Assembly (NCBI GenBank): GCA_021776095.1
Contig: JAJFGO010000082.1
Location: forward strand, 1-48,159
Length of the DNA stretch: 48,159 bases
Source of the DNA: Kiloniellaceae bacterium
Lineage (GTDB): Bacteria; Pseudomonadota; Alphaproteobacteria; Kiloniellales; J153
Direction of reading: 5' to 3'
Below, piece after piece: positions 41,095 through 48,159 of this stretch. The notes beneath the pieces were generated by a model that ran no database searches, was not told where the DNA came from, and worked only from the letters and a program-made list of their open reading frames with translations. Both the position numbers and the translations under genes were made by a program. Position 1 is the stretch's first letter; each line of letters starts with the position of its first letter.

Positions 41095-41976
41095 ATGGCA
41101 GATAGCGCGCACCCCTTGAGGCAACGAGCGGAACAGCTGGCGGCGACTCTGCCGCCCTTGCTGGTCGCGGCGGAGCGCGTGGCCTCGACCGTGGCGCAAG
41201 GGGTGCATGGCCGTCGCCGCGTCGGCCAAGGCGAAACCTTCTGGCAATTCCGGCAGTACGAACCGGGCGACCGCCCGGAAAGCATCGACTGGCGGCAATC
41301 GGCCAAGTCCGACCGCGTGTTCGTGCGCGAAACGGAATGGGAGGCTGCGCAATCGGTTTGGATCTGGCGCGACCTATCGCCGTCCATGGACTGGCGCTCG
41401 GCCAACGATCATCCAACCAAGCGCGAACGCGCCGACCTTATGACGCTGGCCTTGTCGGCACTCTTGATGCGTGGCGGCGAGCATGTCGCGCTATTGGGCC
41501 TCGGCGACCGGCCGGCGACCGGCCGGTCGGTTCTGGGCCGCCTGGCGGTCAACCTAGAACGCGGCGACGGCCCATCCGGCGATTGCCCGCCGGTCTTACC
41601 CCTGGCGCGCCACGGCCATGTGGTGATGATCGGCGATTTCCTGACCCCCCTTGAGGCGATCGATACCGCCGTGCGCGGCTACGCCGAGACCGGCATGCGC
41701 GGCTACATGCTGCAGATTCTCGACCCCGCCGAGGAGGCCCTGCCTTACGACGGGCGGGTGCGCTTCGAAGGCACCGAAGGGGAAGACCCCTGGCTGCTGA
41801 CCCGGGTCGAATCGGTGCGCGCGGATTACGTCGCGCGATTGGCGTCGCAGCGCGCCGGCCTGCGGGCGATCGCCCGTGCGGCCGACTGGTCATTCTCCAG
41901 CCATCGCACCGACGAAACACCGCAAGCGGCGCTCTTGGTGCTTTTCGCCGCCCTGTCCGCAAGCCTGAGGCGCTAG
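41095..41976 (+). CDS. DUF58 domain protein (VWA-like)
   Basis: The DUF58 signature is seen in GRRRVGQGETFWQFRQYEPG followed by DRPESIDWRQSAKSD (residues about 39-73). The VWA-like core begins at VWIWRDLSPSMDWRS with an incomplete MIDAS (DLSPS in place of DxSxS). 293 residues. DUF58 proteins are the usual partner of MoxR ATPases. It follows MoxR after 42 bases and is 3 bases from the DUF4159 gene. Confidence 0.88.
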   Translation: MADSAHPLRQRAEQLAATLPPLLVAAERVASTVAQGVHGRRRVGQGETFWQFRQYEPGDRPESIDWRQSAKSDRVFVRETEWEAAQSVWIWRDLSPSMDWRSANDHPTKRERADLMTLALSALLMRGGEHVALLGLGDRPATGRSVLGRLAVNLERGDGPSGDCPPVLPLARHGHVVMIGDFLTPLEAIDTAVRGYAETGMRGYMLQILDPAEEALPYDGRVRFEGTEGEDPWLLTRVESVRADYVARLASQRAGLRAIARAADWSFSSHRTDETPQAALLVLFAALSASLRR

Positions 41977-41979
41977 GCC

Positions 41980-44760
41980 ATGCTGACCCTCGGCGCCCTG
42001 GCCTTCGCCCACCCCTGGCTGTTGCTGGCCCTCGGCGGCCTGCCCCTCTTGTGGCTTCTCCTGCGGGTCACGCCACCGGCGCCCAAGACCTTACGATTTC
42101 CGGCGATCCGGCTGCTGTTTGGCTTGCGCGCACAGGAGGAAACGCCGGCGCGCACGCCCTGGTGGCTGATCCTGCTGCGTGTCGTCATCGCGGCGCTGAT
42201 TATCGCGGGCCTGGCGCAACCGCTGCTCAACCCGACCGCGCGCATCTTGGGAACCGGTCCGCTGATCTTGGTGATCGACGACGCCTGGTCGGCGGCGCGC
42301 GATTGGGCGGCGCGCGAAGCGGTGCTGGACGGCCTGCTCGACCAAGCCGAGCGGGAGACGCGGCCGGTTATGGTTCTGACCACGGCACGCGACACCCTGG
42401 ATCAGCCGCCATTGGTGACCGGCCTGTTGTCGGCGGTCGATGCCCGCCGCGTGGTCGACGGCATCAAGCCAAAACCCTGGCCGAGCGACCGCGCGGCGAC
42501 CGTCGCGGCGCTGGAAAGCATCGAGATGCCCCAGCCCGGTCACGTCATGTGGTTGTCCGATGGCCTGGACGACGGTCAGGCGCGCGCCTTGGCCGAGACT
42601 TTGACGCCGCTCGGCCGGGTCGATCTCCTGCGCAATCGGAACAACGGCTTGCCCCACCTGATGCTGCCACCGGATAGCGATGGTGTCGGCCTCGTCGTGC
42701 GCTTGCGCCGGGCCAGCCCCGCCGGGGAGGACTTCGCGGCGATTCAGGCAACCGCCGACGACGGCAGCCTGGTCGGACAGGCCACGGTCTCCTTCGCGGA
42801 CGGCGCGGCGGACGCCGAAGCGCGGATCGACCTGCCGGCCGAGATGCGCAACCGGATAACCCGTCTGTCGGTCGAGGGCGAAGCGACGGCGGGCGCGGTC
42901 ATGCTGCTGGACGAACGCTGGCGCCGGCGCCCCGTCGGCCTGGTCGATGCCAGCGCCATGGAGGACGCCCAGCCGCTGTTAAGCGAGCTCTATTATCTGG
43001 AACGGGCGCTCGAACCCTTTACCGAACTGCGCCGGGGCACCATCGAAGAGCTTTTGCAGCGCGAACTCGCGGTCGTCGCTTTGCCGGATACCGGCAGCCT
43101 ACCCGCGGCGGAGCGCGACAAGCTGGGCGCCTGGATCGAACGCGGTGGCGTCCTGATGCGCTTCGCGGGGCCGCGCCTGGCGGAAGGCGGCCTAAGCCCG
43201 CCGGCCGACGGCAAGCCACCGCTGCTGCCGGTCCAACTGCGCGGCGGCAACCGGACCCTGAGCGGCGTCCTGACCTGGGATACGCCAGCCCGCCTGTCGC
43301 CGTTCGAAGCGGCCAGCCCCTTCACCGGCCTCGCGGTGCCCCAAGATGTCCTGATCCAGCGCCAGGTCCTGGCCGAGCCCACCTTGGAACTGGCGGCGCG
43401 AACCTGGGCCCGGCTCAATGACGGGACCCCGCTGGTCACCGCGGAACGGCGCGGCGACGGCTGGATCGTGCTGGTCCACACCACCGCCAACACCGACTGG
43501 TCCAACCTGCCCTTGTCGGGCCTGTTCGTCGAGATGTTGCGCCGCGTGGTCGCGGTCAGTCAGGGCGTTTCGGCCGGCGCATTGGGCGACCATGCCTTGC
43601 CGCCGGTCGCGACCTTGGATGGATTTGGCCGGCTTGGCCCGCCCGCCGCGACGACCTTGGCACTCGACGCGGAGGCGGCGCGGGAAAATCGGATCGGCCC
43701 GCGCCATCCGCCCGGCTATTACGGCAGCGACACGGCGCGCCATGCCCACACCCTAGGCGCCGCGGCACCAGGCCTGACGCCAATCCGTGACCTGCCGGCG
43801 CGGGTCAACGTGGCGTTCTACAGCCTCGACGCCGAGTTGGACCTGAAACCCTGGCTGCTGCTTGCCGCCCTGGCTTTGGCCTTCGCCGATTTGCTGGTGG
43901 CCCTGGCCCTGCGCGGCCTGCTTGGCTGGGGCCTGCGCCCGGGCGCGGCCACGCCGGTGGTGATCCTTGCCCTGGCCTTTACCGCCCTGCAACCGCCAAC
44001 GGCGGCGCGCGCGCAAACCGCTAGGCCCAGCTCGATCGACGATGGGCGGGCCCTGATGGCCACCCTGCAAACCCACCTGGCCTATGTGATCACCGGCGTG
44101 CCGGCGGTCGATGAAACCAGCCACGCCGGCCTCGACGGTCTGACCCGCGTCTTGGAGCGGCGCACCTCGATCGAAGCCGGCATCCCGCTCGGCGTTGATT
44201 TAGCGCGCGACGAGTTGGCGTTCTTCGCCCTGCTCTATTGGCCGATCACGGCGGAGCAGCGCGACCTGAGCGAAATCGCCGTGCGCAAGGTCAATGCCTT
44301 CATGGAGAACGGCGGCACGATCCTGTTCGATCTGCGCCAGATCGACGGCGCGCAACCCTTTGGCCGGGGCTCGCGCGCGACCCAGGCGCTACAGCGCCTG
44401 ACCCGCGATCTGGAGATCCCGCCCCTGGCACCGGTCCCGCCGGATCACGTGCTGACCAAAGCCTTCTACCTGATGCAGGAGTTTCCCGGCCGCTTTTCCG
44501 GTGGCGCCTTGTGGATCGACGCCTCGCAGACCCAGCAGAACGACGGCGTGACCCCGGTCTTGATCGGCGGCAACGATTGGGCCGGTGCCTGGGCGGTTAG
44601 CCCAACTGGCCGGCCGCTTTATCCGGTGGTGCCGGGCGGCGAGCGTCAGCGCGAGTTGGCATACCGTTTCGGCGTCAACCTGGCAATGTACGCCATGACC
44701 GGCAATTACAAGGCCGATCAGGTGCACGTGCCCTTTATTCTGGAGCGCCTAGGCCAATGA
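41980..44760 (+). CDS. BatA-like N-terminal / DUF4159 membrane protein
   Basis: The 926-residue protein starts with the BatA-type region FAHPWLLLALGGLPLLWLLL and a second membrane helix WWLILLRVVIAALIIAGLAQ. A VWA-like segment follows (GPLILVIDDAWSAARDWAAR), then a long periplasmic or cytoplasmic part. Two further helices (about 620-660) lead to the C-terminal DUF4159 domain (from about residue 690: LMATLQTHLAYVITGVPAVD, then ELAFFALLYWPITAEQRDLS). DUF4159 resembles a glutamine-amidotransferase-like fold by family annotation. The gene overlaps the next one by 4 bases. The complex probably works at the inner membrane; its substrate is unknown. Confidence 0.85.
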   Translation: MLTLGALAFAHPWLLLALGGLPLLWLLLRVTPPAPKTLRFPAIRLLFGLRAQEETPARTPWWLILLRVVIAALIIAGLAQPLLNPTARILGTGPLILVIDDAWSAARDWAAREAVLDGLLDQAERETRPVMVLTTARDTLDQPPLVTGLLSAVDARRVVDGIKPKPWPSDRAATVAALESIEMPQPGHVMWLSDGLDDGQARALAETLTPLGRVDLLRNRNNGLPHLMLPPDSDGVGLVVRLRRASPAGEDFAAIQATADDGSLVGQATVSFADGAADAEARIDLPAEMRNRITRLSVEGEATAGAVMLLDERWRRRPVGLVDASAMEDAQPLLSELYYLERALEPFTELRRGTIEELLQRELAVVALPDTGSLPAAERDKLGAWIERGGVLMRFAGPRLAEGGLSPPADGKPPLLPVQLRGGNRTLSGVLTWDTPARLSPFEAASPFTGLAVPQDVLIQRQVLAEPTLELAARTWARLNDGTPLVTAERRGDGWIVLVHTTANTDWSNLPLSGLFVEMLRRVVAVSQGVSAGALGDHALPPVATLDGFGRLGPPAATTLALDAEAARENRIGPRHPPGYYGSDTARHAHTLGAAAPGLTPIRDLPARVNVAFYSLDAELDLKPWLLLAALALAFADLLVALALRGLLGWGLRPGAATPVVILALAFTALQPPTAARAQTARPSSIDDGRALMATLQTHLAYVITGVPAVDETSHAGLDGLTRVLERRTSIEAGIPLGVDLARDELAFFALLYWPITAEQRDLSEIAVRKVNAFMENGGTILFDLRQIDGAQPFGRGSRATQALQRLTRDLEIPPLAPVPPDHVLTKAFYLMQEFPGRFSGGALWIDASQTQQNDGVTPVLIGGNDWAGAWAVSPTGRPLYPVVPGGERQRELAYRFGVNLAMYAMTGNYKADQVHVPFILERLGQ

Positions 44761-46838
44761 AGGCCGCCTTCATCGTGGACTGGAACCCGGCGTTCGGCTG
44801 GGAGGTCATGGCCGGGCTGGCCCTGGCGGCGGTGGCTCTCATCGGCCTGGCCGCGTTCCAGCGCGCCCGCGGCACCGCTTGGCGGGCGCTGGCTTTCACG
44901 CTTTTGCTCCTGGCCCTGGCGAATCCCTCCTTGGTCAAGGAACAGCGCGAAGCCTTGGACGACATCGCGTTGGTCGTGATCGACGACAGCGCCAGCCAGC
45001 GCATCGAACCGCGCCCGGCCCAAAGTGCGGCCGCCCAGCGGCACCTCCTGGAGGTGCTGGGCAAGTTGGACGAGACCGAGGTGCGCGTGGTGCGCGCCGG
45101 GACCGGGCTGGGCGAGGACGGAACGCGGCTGTTTTCCGCCCTGCGCGATGCCCTGGCCAAGGTGCCGCGCCAGCGGGTCGGCGCCGTGTTCGCGATCAGC
45201 GACGGGCAAGTTCACGACGCGCCGGATTCGCTGGAATCGCTCGGCCTCGAAGCGCCGCTGCATCTGCTGCTGAGCGGCGAGGAGGCCGAGCGCGACCGGC
45301 GCCTCGTGGTTCAGAACGCGCCCAGTTTCGGGATCGTCGGACGCCCCTTGGCGATGACCGTCAAGGTCGAGGACTTGCCTGGCGGCAGCACCTCGCTGGT
45401 CCGGGTGATCGTGCGGCGCGACGGCGGTAAGGCGGAAGAGATCATGGTGCCCCTGGGCCAGGAGCGGGAGGTTCTCTTTACCCTCGACCATCGCGGGCCC
45501 AGCGTGTTCGAGATCGAGGTCGAGGCCGGCCCGGGCGAGTTGACTTTGGCCAATAACCGCGCCGCCGTGGTGGTCAACGGTGTGCGCGACCGCATGCGGG
45601 TTCTGCTGGTCTCCGGCGAGCCGCACGCGGGCGAGCGCGCCTGGCGCAACATCCTGAAGTCCGACCCCTCGGTCGATCTGGTCCATTTCACCATTCTGCG
45701 CCCGCCGGAAAAACAGGACGGCACGCCGATCCGCGAGCTTTCGTTGATCGCCTTTCCGACCCGCGAGCTGTTCGAGGTCAAGCTGGACGAATTCGACCTC
45801 ATCATCTTCGATCGCTATCGCCGGCGTGGCGTCCTGCCCAGTATCTACCTGGACAACATCGCCAAGTACGTCGAGCAGGGCGGCGCCTTCTTGGAAGCGG
45901 TCGGGCCGACCTTCGCCACCCCCTTGTCGCTGTACCGCACGCCGCTCGGCCGGGTCCTGCCCGGCGAGCCGACCGGCGGCATCTTCGAACAGGGATTTCG
46001 GCCTCGCGTAACCGACCTGGGCAGCCGCCACCCGGTGACCGCGGAACTGACCGGCGCCGGAAACCCGGACGACAAAGATGGCGGCGGGCCGAGCTGGGGC
46101 CGCTGGTTCCGGCAACTCGATACCGATGTTCGCAGCGGTCATGTGGTCATGAGCGGCGTGCAGGAACGGCCGCTGCTGATTCTCGACCGGGTCGGCAAGG
46201 GCCGAGTCGCCCAATTGACCAGCGATCACATGTGGCTGTGGTCGCGCGGTTTCGAAGGCGGCGGCCCGCAGGCAGAACTGCTGCGCCGTATCTCGCACTG
46301 GCTGATGCGCGAGCCGGACCTGGAAGAGGAAACCCTGCGTGCCACGGTGACCGGCGGGCGGCTCGAAATCACCCGCCGCTCGATCGATTTGGAGCCGCGT
46401 AGCGTCCAGATCGTCTCGCCAACGGGCGAGACGCGCGAGCTGTCGCTCAAGCCCGGGCGCGCGGGCCGGGCCAGCGCCAACGTCGCGGTCGAGGAGATGG
46501 GCCTTTACCGGGTCGGCGACGGCACGCGCACGGCCCTGGCCGCCGCCGGTCCCATAAACCCGCGCGAGTTCGAAGACGCGCGCGCCAGCGCCGAAATCCT
46601 CCGGCCCCTGATCGAGGAAAGCGGCGGCGGTATTATGCGCCTGGCGGAAAACACCCGCCCGCAAGTGCGCAAGGTCGGCGCGACCCGCGACCGCCACGGG
46701 CGCGGCTGGCTCGGCCTGGTCGCGAACCAGGAATACGTCGTCACCGGCGTCGATCAAACGCCGCTGCTGCCCGCCTTCGCGGTCTTGATCCTGGTGCTGG
46801 GCGCGAGCCTCTTCGCCTGGTTTAGGGAAGGTCGTTAG
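44757..46838 (+). CDS. Membrane protein with VWA-like and GATase1-like domains
   Basis: Two N-terminal helices (MAGLALAAVALIGLAAF and ALAFTLLLLALANP) are followed by a VWA-like stretch DDIALVVIDDSASQRIEPRP. After a beta-rich segment comes a DJ-1/GATase1-like region (RMRVLLVSGEPHAGERAWRN, DLIIFDRYRRRGVLPSIYLD), and one C-terminal helix, LLPAFAVLILVLGASLFAWF. 693 residues. It completes the MoxR-DUF58-DUF4159 operon and is a regular member of this alphaproteobacterial cluster. No enzyme motif is convincing; a scaffold or stress-related membrane assembly role is a guess. Confidence 0.75.
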   Translation: MKAAFIVDWNPAFGWEVMAGLALAAVALIGLAAFQRARGTAWRALAFTLLLLALANPSLVKEQREALDDIALVVIDDSASQRIEPRPAQSAAAQRHLLEVLGKLDETEVRVVRAGTGLGEDGTRLFSALRDALAKVPRQRVGAVFAISDGQVHDAPDSLESLGLEAPLHLLLSGEEAERDRRLVVQNAPSFGIVGRPLAMTVKVEDLPGGSTSLVRVIVRRDGGKAEEIMVPLGQEREVLFTLDHRGPSVFEIEVEAGPGELTLANNRAAVVVNGVRDRMRVLLVSGEPHAGERAWRNILKSDPSVDLVHFTILRPPEKQDGTPIRELSLIAFPTRELFEVKLDEFDLIIFDRYRRRGVLPSIYLDNIAKYVEQGGAFLEAVGPTFATPLSLYRTPLGRVLPGEPTGGIFEQGFRPRVTDLGSRHPVTAELTGAGNPDDKDGGGPSWGRWFRQLDTDVRSGHVVMSGVQERPLLILDRVGKGRVAQLTSDHMWLWSRGFEGGGPQAELLRRISHWLMREPDLEEETLRATVTGGRLEITRRSIDLEPRSVQIVSPTGETRELSLKPGRAGRASANVAVEEMGLYRVGDGTRTALAAAGPINPREFEDARASAEILRPLIEESGGGIMRLAENTRPQVRKVGATRDRHGRGWLGLVANQEYVVTGVDQTPLLPAFAVLILVLGASLFAWFREGR

Positions 46839-46887
46839 GATAGCGGCCACGATTCCAGAACCTGGCCCCTAGTCAAAGGAGAAATCC

Positions 46888-47289
46888 ATGTCGACCGATC
46901 TCGAGATGCTGGCGTGGGTTGCCGCGATAACAGTTCTGATGTGGCTACCGTACATTCTCGCGCACATTGTCAATGTCGGCGTTGTGCCGGCTTTGACCTA
47001 TAAGGCCGATGGCACGCCGCTGCCCGATTGGGCGGCGCGGGCCAAGAAGGCTCATGCGAACGCGATTCAGAATCTGGCGCCCTTTGCCGCGCTCGTTATC
47101 GTCGCCAATCTGACCGGCGCCGCGAACGAGGCCACGGCGCTGTCGGCCGTCGTCTATTTCTGGGCCCGGCTCGCCCACTATTTCCTTTACATGTCAGGTG
47201 TGCCCTTTGGGCGAACCACGGCCTTCACCATCGCCTGGTTGGCCATGGCCTGCATCTTTTGGCAGATCCTGACGGCGGGCCCGATGTAG
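46888..47289 (+). CDS. MAPEG family membrane protein
   Basis: The 133-residue protein has four predicted membrane helices and the MAPEG segments RAKKAHANAIQNLAPFAALV and ARLAHYFLYMSGVPFGRTTA. MAPEG proteins include membrane glutathione transferases and eicosanoid enzymes; most bacterial members have unknown function. AAAGGAG precedes the ATG. It lies 49 bases after the membrane-protein operon and converges on an MFS gene 10 bases away. Confidence 0.87.
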   Translation: MSTDLEMLAWVAAITVLMWLPYILAHIVNVGVVPALTYKADGTPLPDWAARAKKAHANAIQNLAPFAALVIVANLTGAANEATALSAVVYFWARLAHYFLYMSGVPFGRTTAFTIAWLAMACIFWQILTAGPM

Positions 47290-47291
47290 AT

Positions 47292-47315
47292 GGCGCCGGT
47301 TACTCGCCCGGCGCC
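47292..47315. terminator. GC-rich hairpin between convergent MAPEG and MFS genes
   Basis: GGCGCCGG (47292-47299) pairs with CCGGCGCC (47308-47315). It lies at the junction of the two 3' ends but has no T tract on either strand. Confidence 0.3.
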
Positions 47316-48159
47316 GCGGCGAGCACCGGGGCTTGGGCTTTCGCGCGCTGCAAGAGCTTGGCCGCAATCGCCATATTCGCCAGGTTGAAAGCAATCGCAT
47401 TCAGAAACGAAACCGTGTAGGAGCCGGTCAGGTCGTAAAGCGCGCCGGCCATCCAGCCGCCGAGCGCCATACCCAGGATCGTGAACAAGAACGCCATGCC
47501 GATGCGCCGGCCGGCCTCCCGTGGTGGGAAGAAGGTCCGGACAATGATCGCGTAGGACGGCACGATGCCGCCCTGCGACAGCCCGAACAGGGCGGACAGG
47601 ACATAAAGCGCCACCAGCCCGTCGAACGGGATGAACAGCACCAGTGCCACGGCCTGCAGGCTGGAGCCCAGCAGCAAGGTGTTCAGGCCGCCGATGTGAT
47701 CGGAGACCCAGCCCGACAGCAGCCGGCTGACCACGCCGAAGCCCAGCATCATGGACAGCATTTCGGCCCCGCGCTGTGCCGCGTGACCGAGGTCGGTGGC
47801 ATGGGCGACGATGTGGACCTGGGGCACCGCCATGGCAATGCAGCAGCCGACGGCGGCGGTGCACAGCAGGCATTGCAACGTGTTCGGCCTGAGGCCAAGC
47901 GGCCCGCGGACCGCCAGGCCGTCTTCCGCCGGTGCTGCGGTTGCCAACGGCGGCAGACGGCGGTACAGGATGGCGCAAAGCGGCACCATGGTGCACAGAC
48001 AGAAGATGCCGAAGCCGAAATAGGTTTCGCGCCAGCCTACGGTGTCGAAGAAATACTGAATGATGGGCGGCCAGATCGCCCCGGCCAGGTAGTTGCCGCT
48101 GATGACCACCGACACGGCCAGACCGCGGCGCTTGTCGAACCAGTGCGAGACGTCGGCGA
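47300..48159 (-). CDS. Major facilitator superfamily transporter, 5' end cut by window
   Basis: The frame is open to the last base, so the N-terminal part (roughly the first 100-130 residues) is outside. The visible part starts ADVSHWFDKRRGLAVSVVIS, the loop 4-5 region typical of a bacterial MFS group, then GNYLAGAIWPPIIQYFFDTV GWRETYF, a hydrophilic central loop and six further helices including GFGVVSRLLSGWVSDHIGGL (the repeated loop 8-9 motif). The substrate is not evident; monocarboxylate or organic-acid porters share these features. It ends in a hydrophilic tail with Ala/Gly repeats. Confidence 0.85.
   Translation of the reverse strand, partial: ADVSHWFDKRRGLAVSVVISGNYLAGAIWPPIIQYFFDTVGWRETYFGFGIFCLCTMVPLCAILYRRLPPLATAAPAEDGLAVRGPLGLRPNTLQCLLCTAAVGCCIAMAVPQVHIVAHATDLGHAAQRGAEMLSMMLGFGVVSRLLSGWVSDHIGGLNTLLLGSSLQAVALVLFIPFDGLVALYVLSALFGLSQGGIVPSYAIIVRTFFPPREAGRRIGMAFLFTILGMALGGWMAGALYDLTGSYTVSFLNAIAFNLANMAIAAKLLQRAKAQAPVLAAAPGE

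Noticed and set aside
40036-41976. The MoxR-DUF58 pair as the missing CoxD-CoxE maturation proteins
   Set aside because: They are analogous in fold only. They sit in a conserved alphaproteobacterial operon with DUF4159 that occurs in organisms without CO dehydrogenase, 32 kb from coxMSL.
44718-46850. A 710-codon open frame on the minus strand opposite the VWA/GATase-like membrane gene
   Set aside because: The plus-strand gene has membrane helices, an ATGA overlap with its operon partner and domain motifs; the antisense product has none.

Overview
The window is high-GC bacterial DNA. It is most likely chromosomal and from an alphaproteobacterium of the Rhodospirillales type; this placement is inference. 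The grounds are a CpdR response regulator divergent from an N-formylglutamate amidohydrolase, a petABC (Rieske, cytochrome b, cytochrome c1) operon, the short single-Cys form of ribosomal protein L36, and the block cca - DUF6111 - NUDIX - DUF1285 facing MoxR - DUF58 - DUF4159. No transposase, integrase, phage gene or CRISPR array was seen.

Region by region. 1-3.2 kb: the 3' part of a FAD amine/amino-acid oxidoreductase, the tRNA-modifying enzyme gluQ, an HU-like gene, then a frameshifted second copy of the 3' end of gluQ. 3.2-8.8 kb: a form I aerobic CO dehydrogenase operon (coxM-coxS-coxL plus an XdhC-type accessory gene), bounded by two gene-poor stretches. 8.8-10.8 kb: DUF952-pyrD on the minus strand, then a very good sigma-54 promoter in front of a 47-codon orphan ORF. 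10.8-16.3 kb: the glycolate oxidase operon glcD-glcE-glcF followed by a HisC-like aminotransferase, with rpmJ behind it. 16.4-18.6 kb: a methyltransferase, a secreted CHAP amidase and tRNA-Val(GAC). 18.7-21.1 kb: cpdR divergent from an N-formylglutamate amidohydrolase-acetyltransferase pair, with a strong antisense-strand small RNA candidate at the end. 21.2-23.5 kb: acuI-like reductase, flavin reductase and an HCCA-isomerase-like gene. 23.6-27.5 kb: a small redox operon (DJ-1 remnant, flavin disulfide reductase-like, PNPOx-like) divergent from a TetR regulator, then a VOC protein. 27.6-30.9 kb: a class III cyclase, a TetR with a DUF2852 membrane gene behind a clean 19-bp palindrome, and DUF1801.

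30.9-35.6 kb: the bc1 operon petABC continuing into mtnP-mtnA-DUF1801. 35.7-38.4 kb: trmL-hemF and cca. 38.4-48.1 kb: DUF6111, nudL and DUF1285 facing a four-gene MoxR/DUF58/DUF4159/VWA operon, then a MAPEG gene and a truncated MFS transporter.

Functionally, the window combines auxiliary electron input (CO dehydrogenase, glycolate oxidase, DHODH) with the quinol:cytochrome c oxidoreductase that can use those electrons. It adds tRNA maturation and modification enzymes (gluQ, trmL, cca), haem synthesis (hemF) and salvage of methylthioadenosine. The observations most worth following are the predicted structured sRNA with a CCUCCC stretch (20971-21067, minus), the sigma-54-driven micro-ORF (10405-10618), the stripped-down cox cluster without coxD/coxE, and the TetR-linked redox operon whose flavoenzyme lacks the usual C-terminal His-Glu pair.
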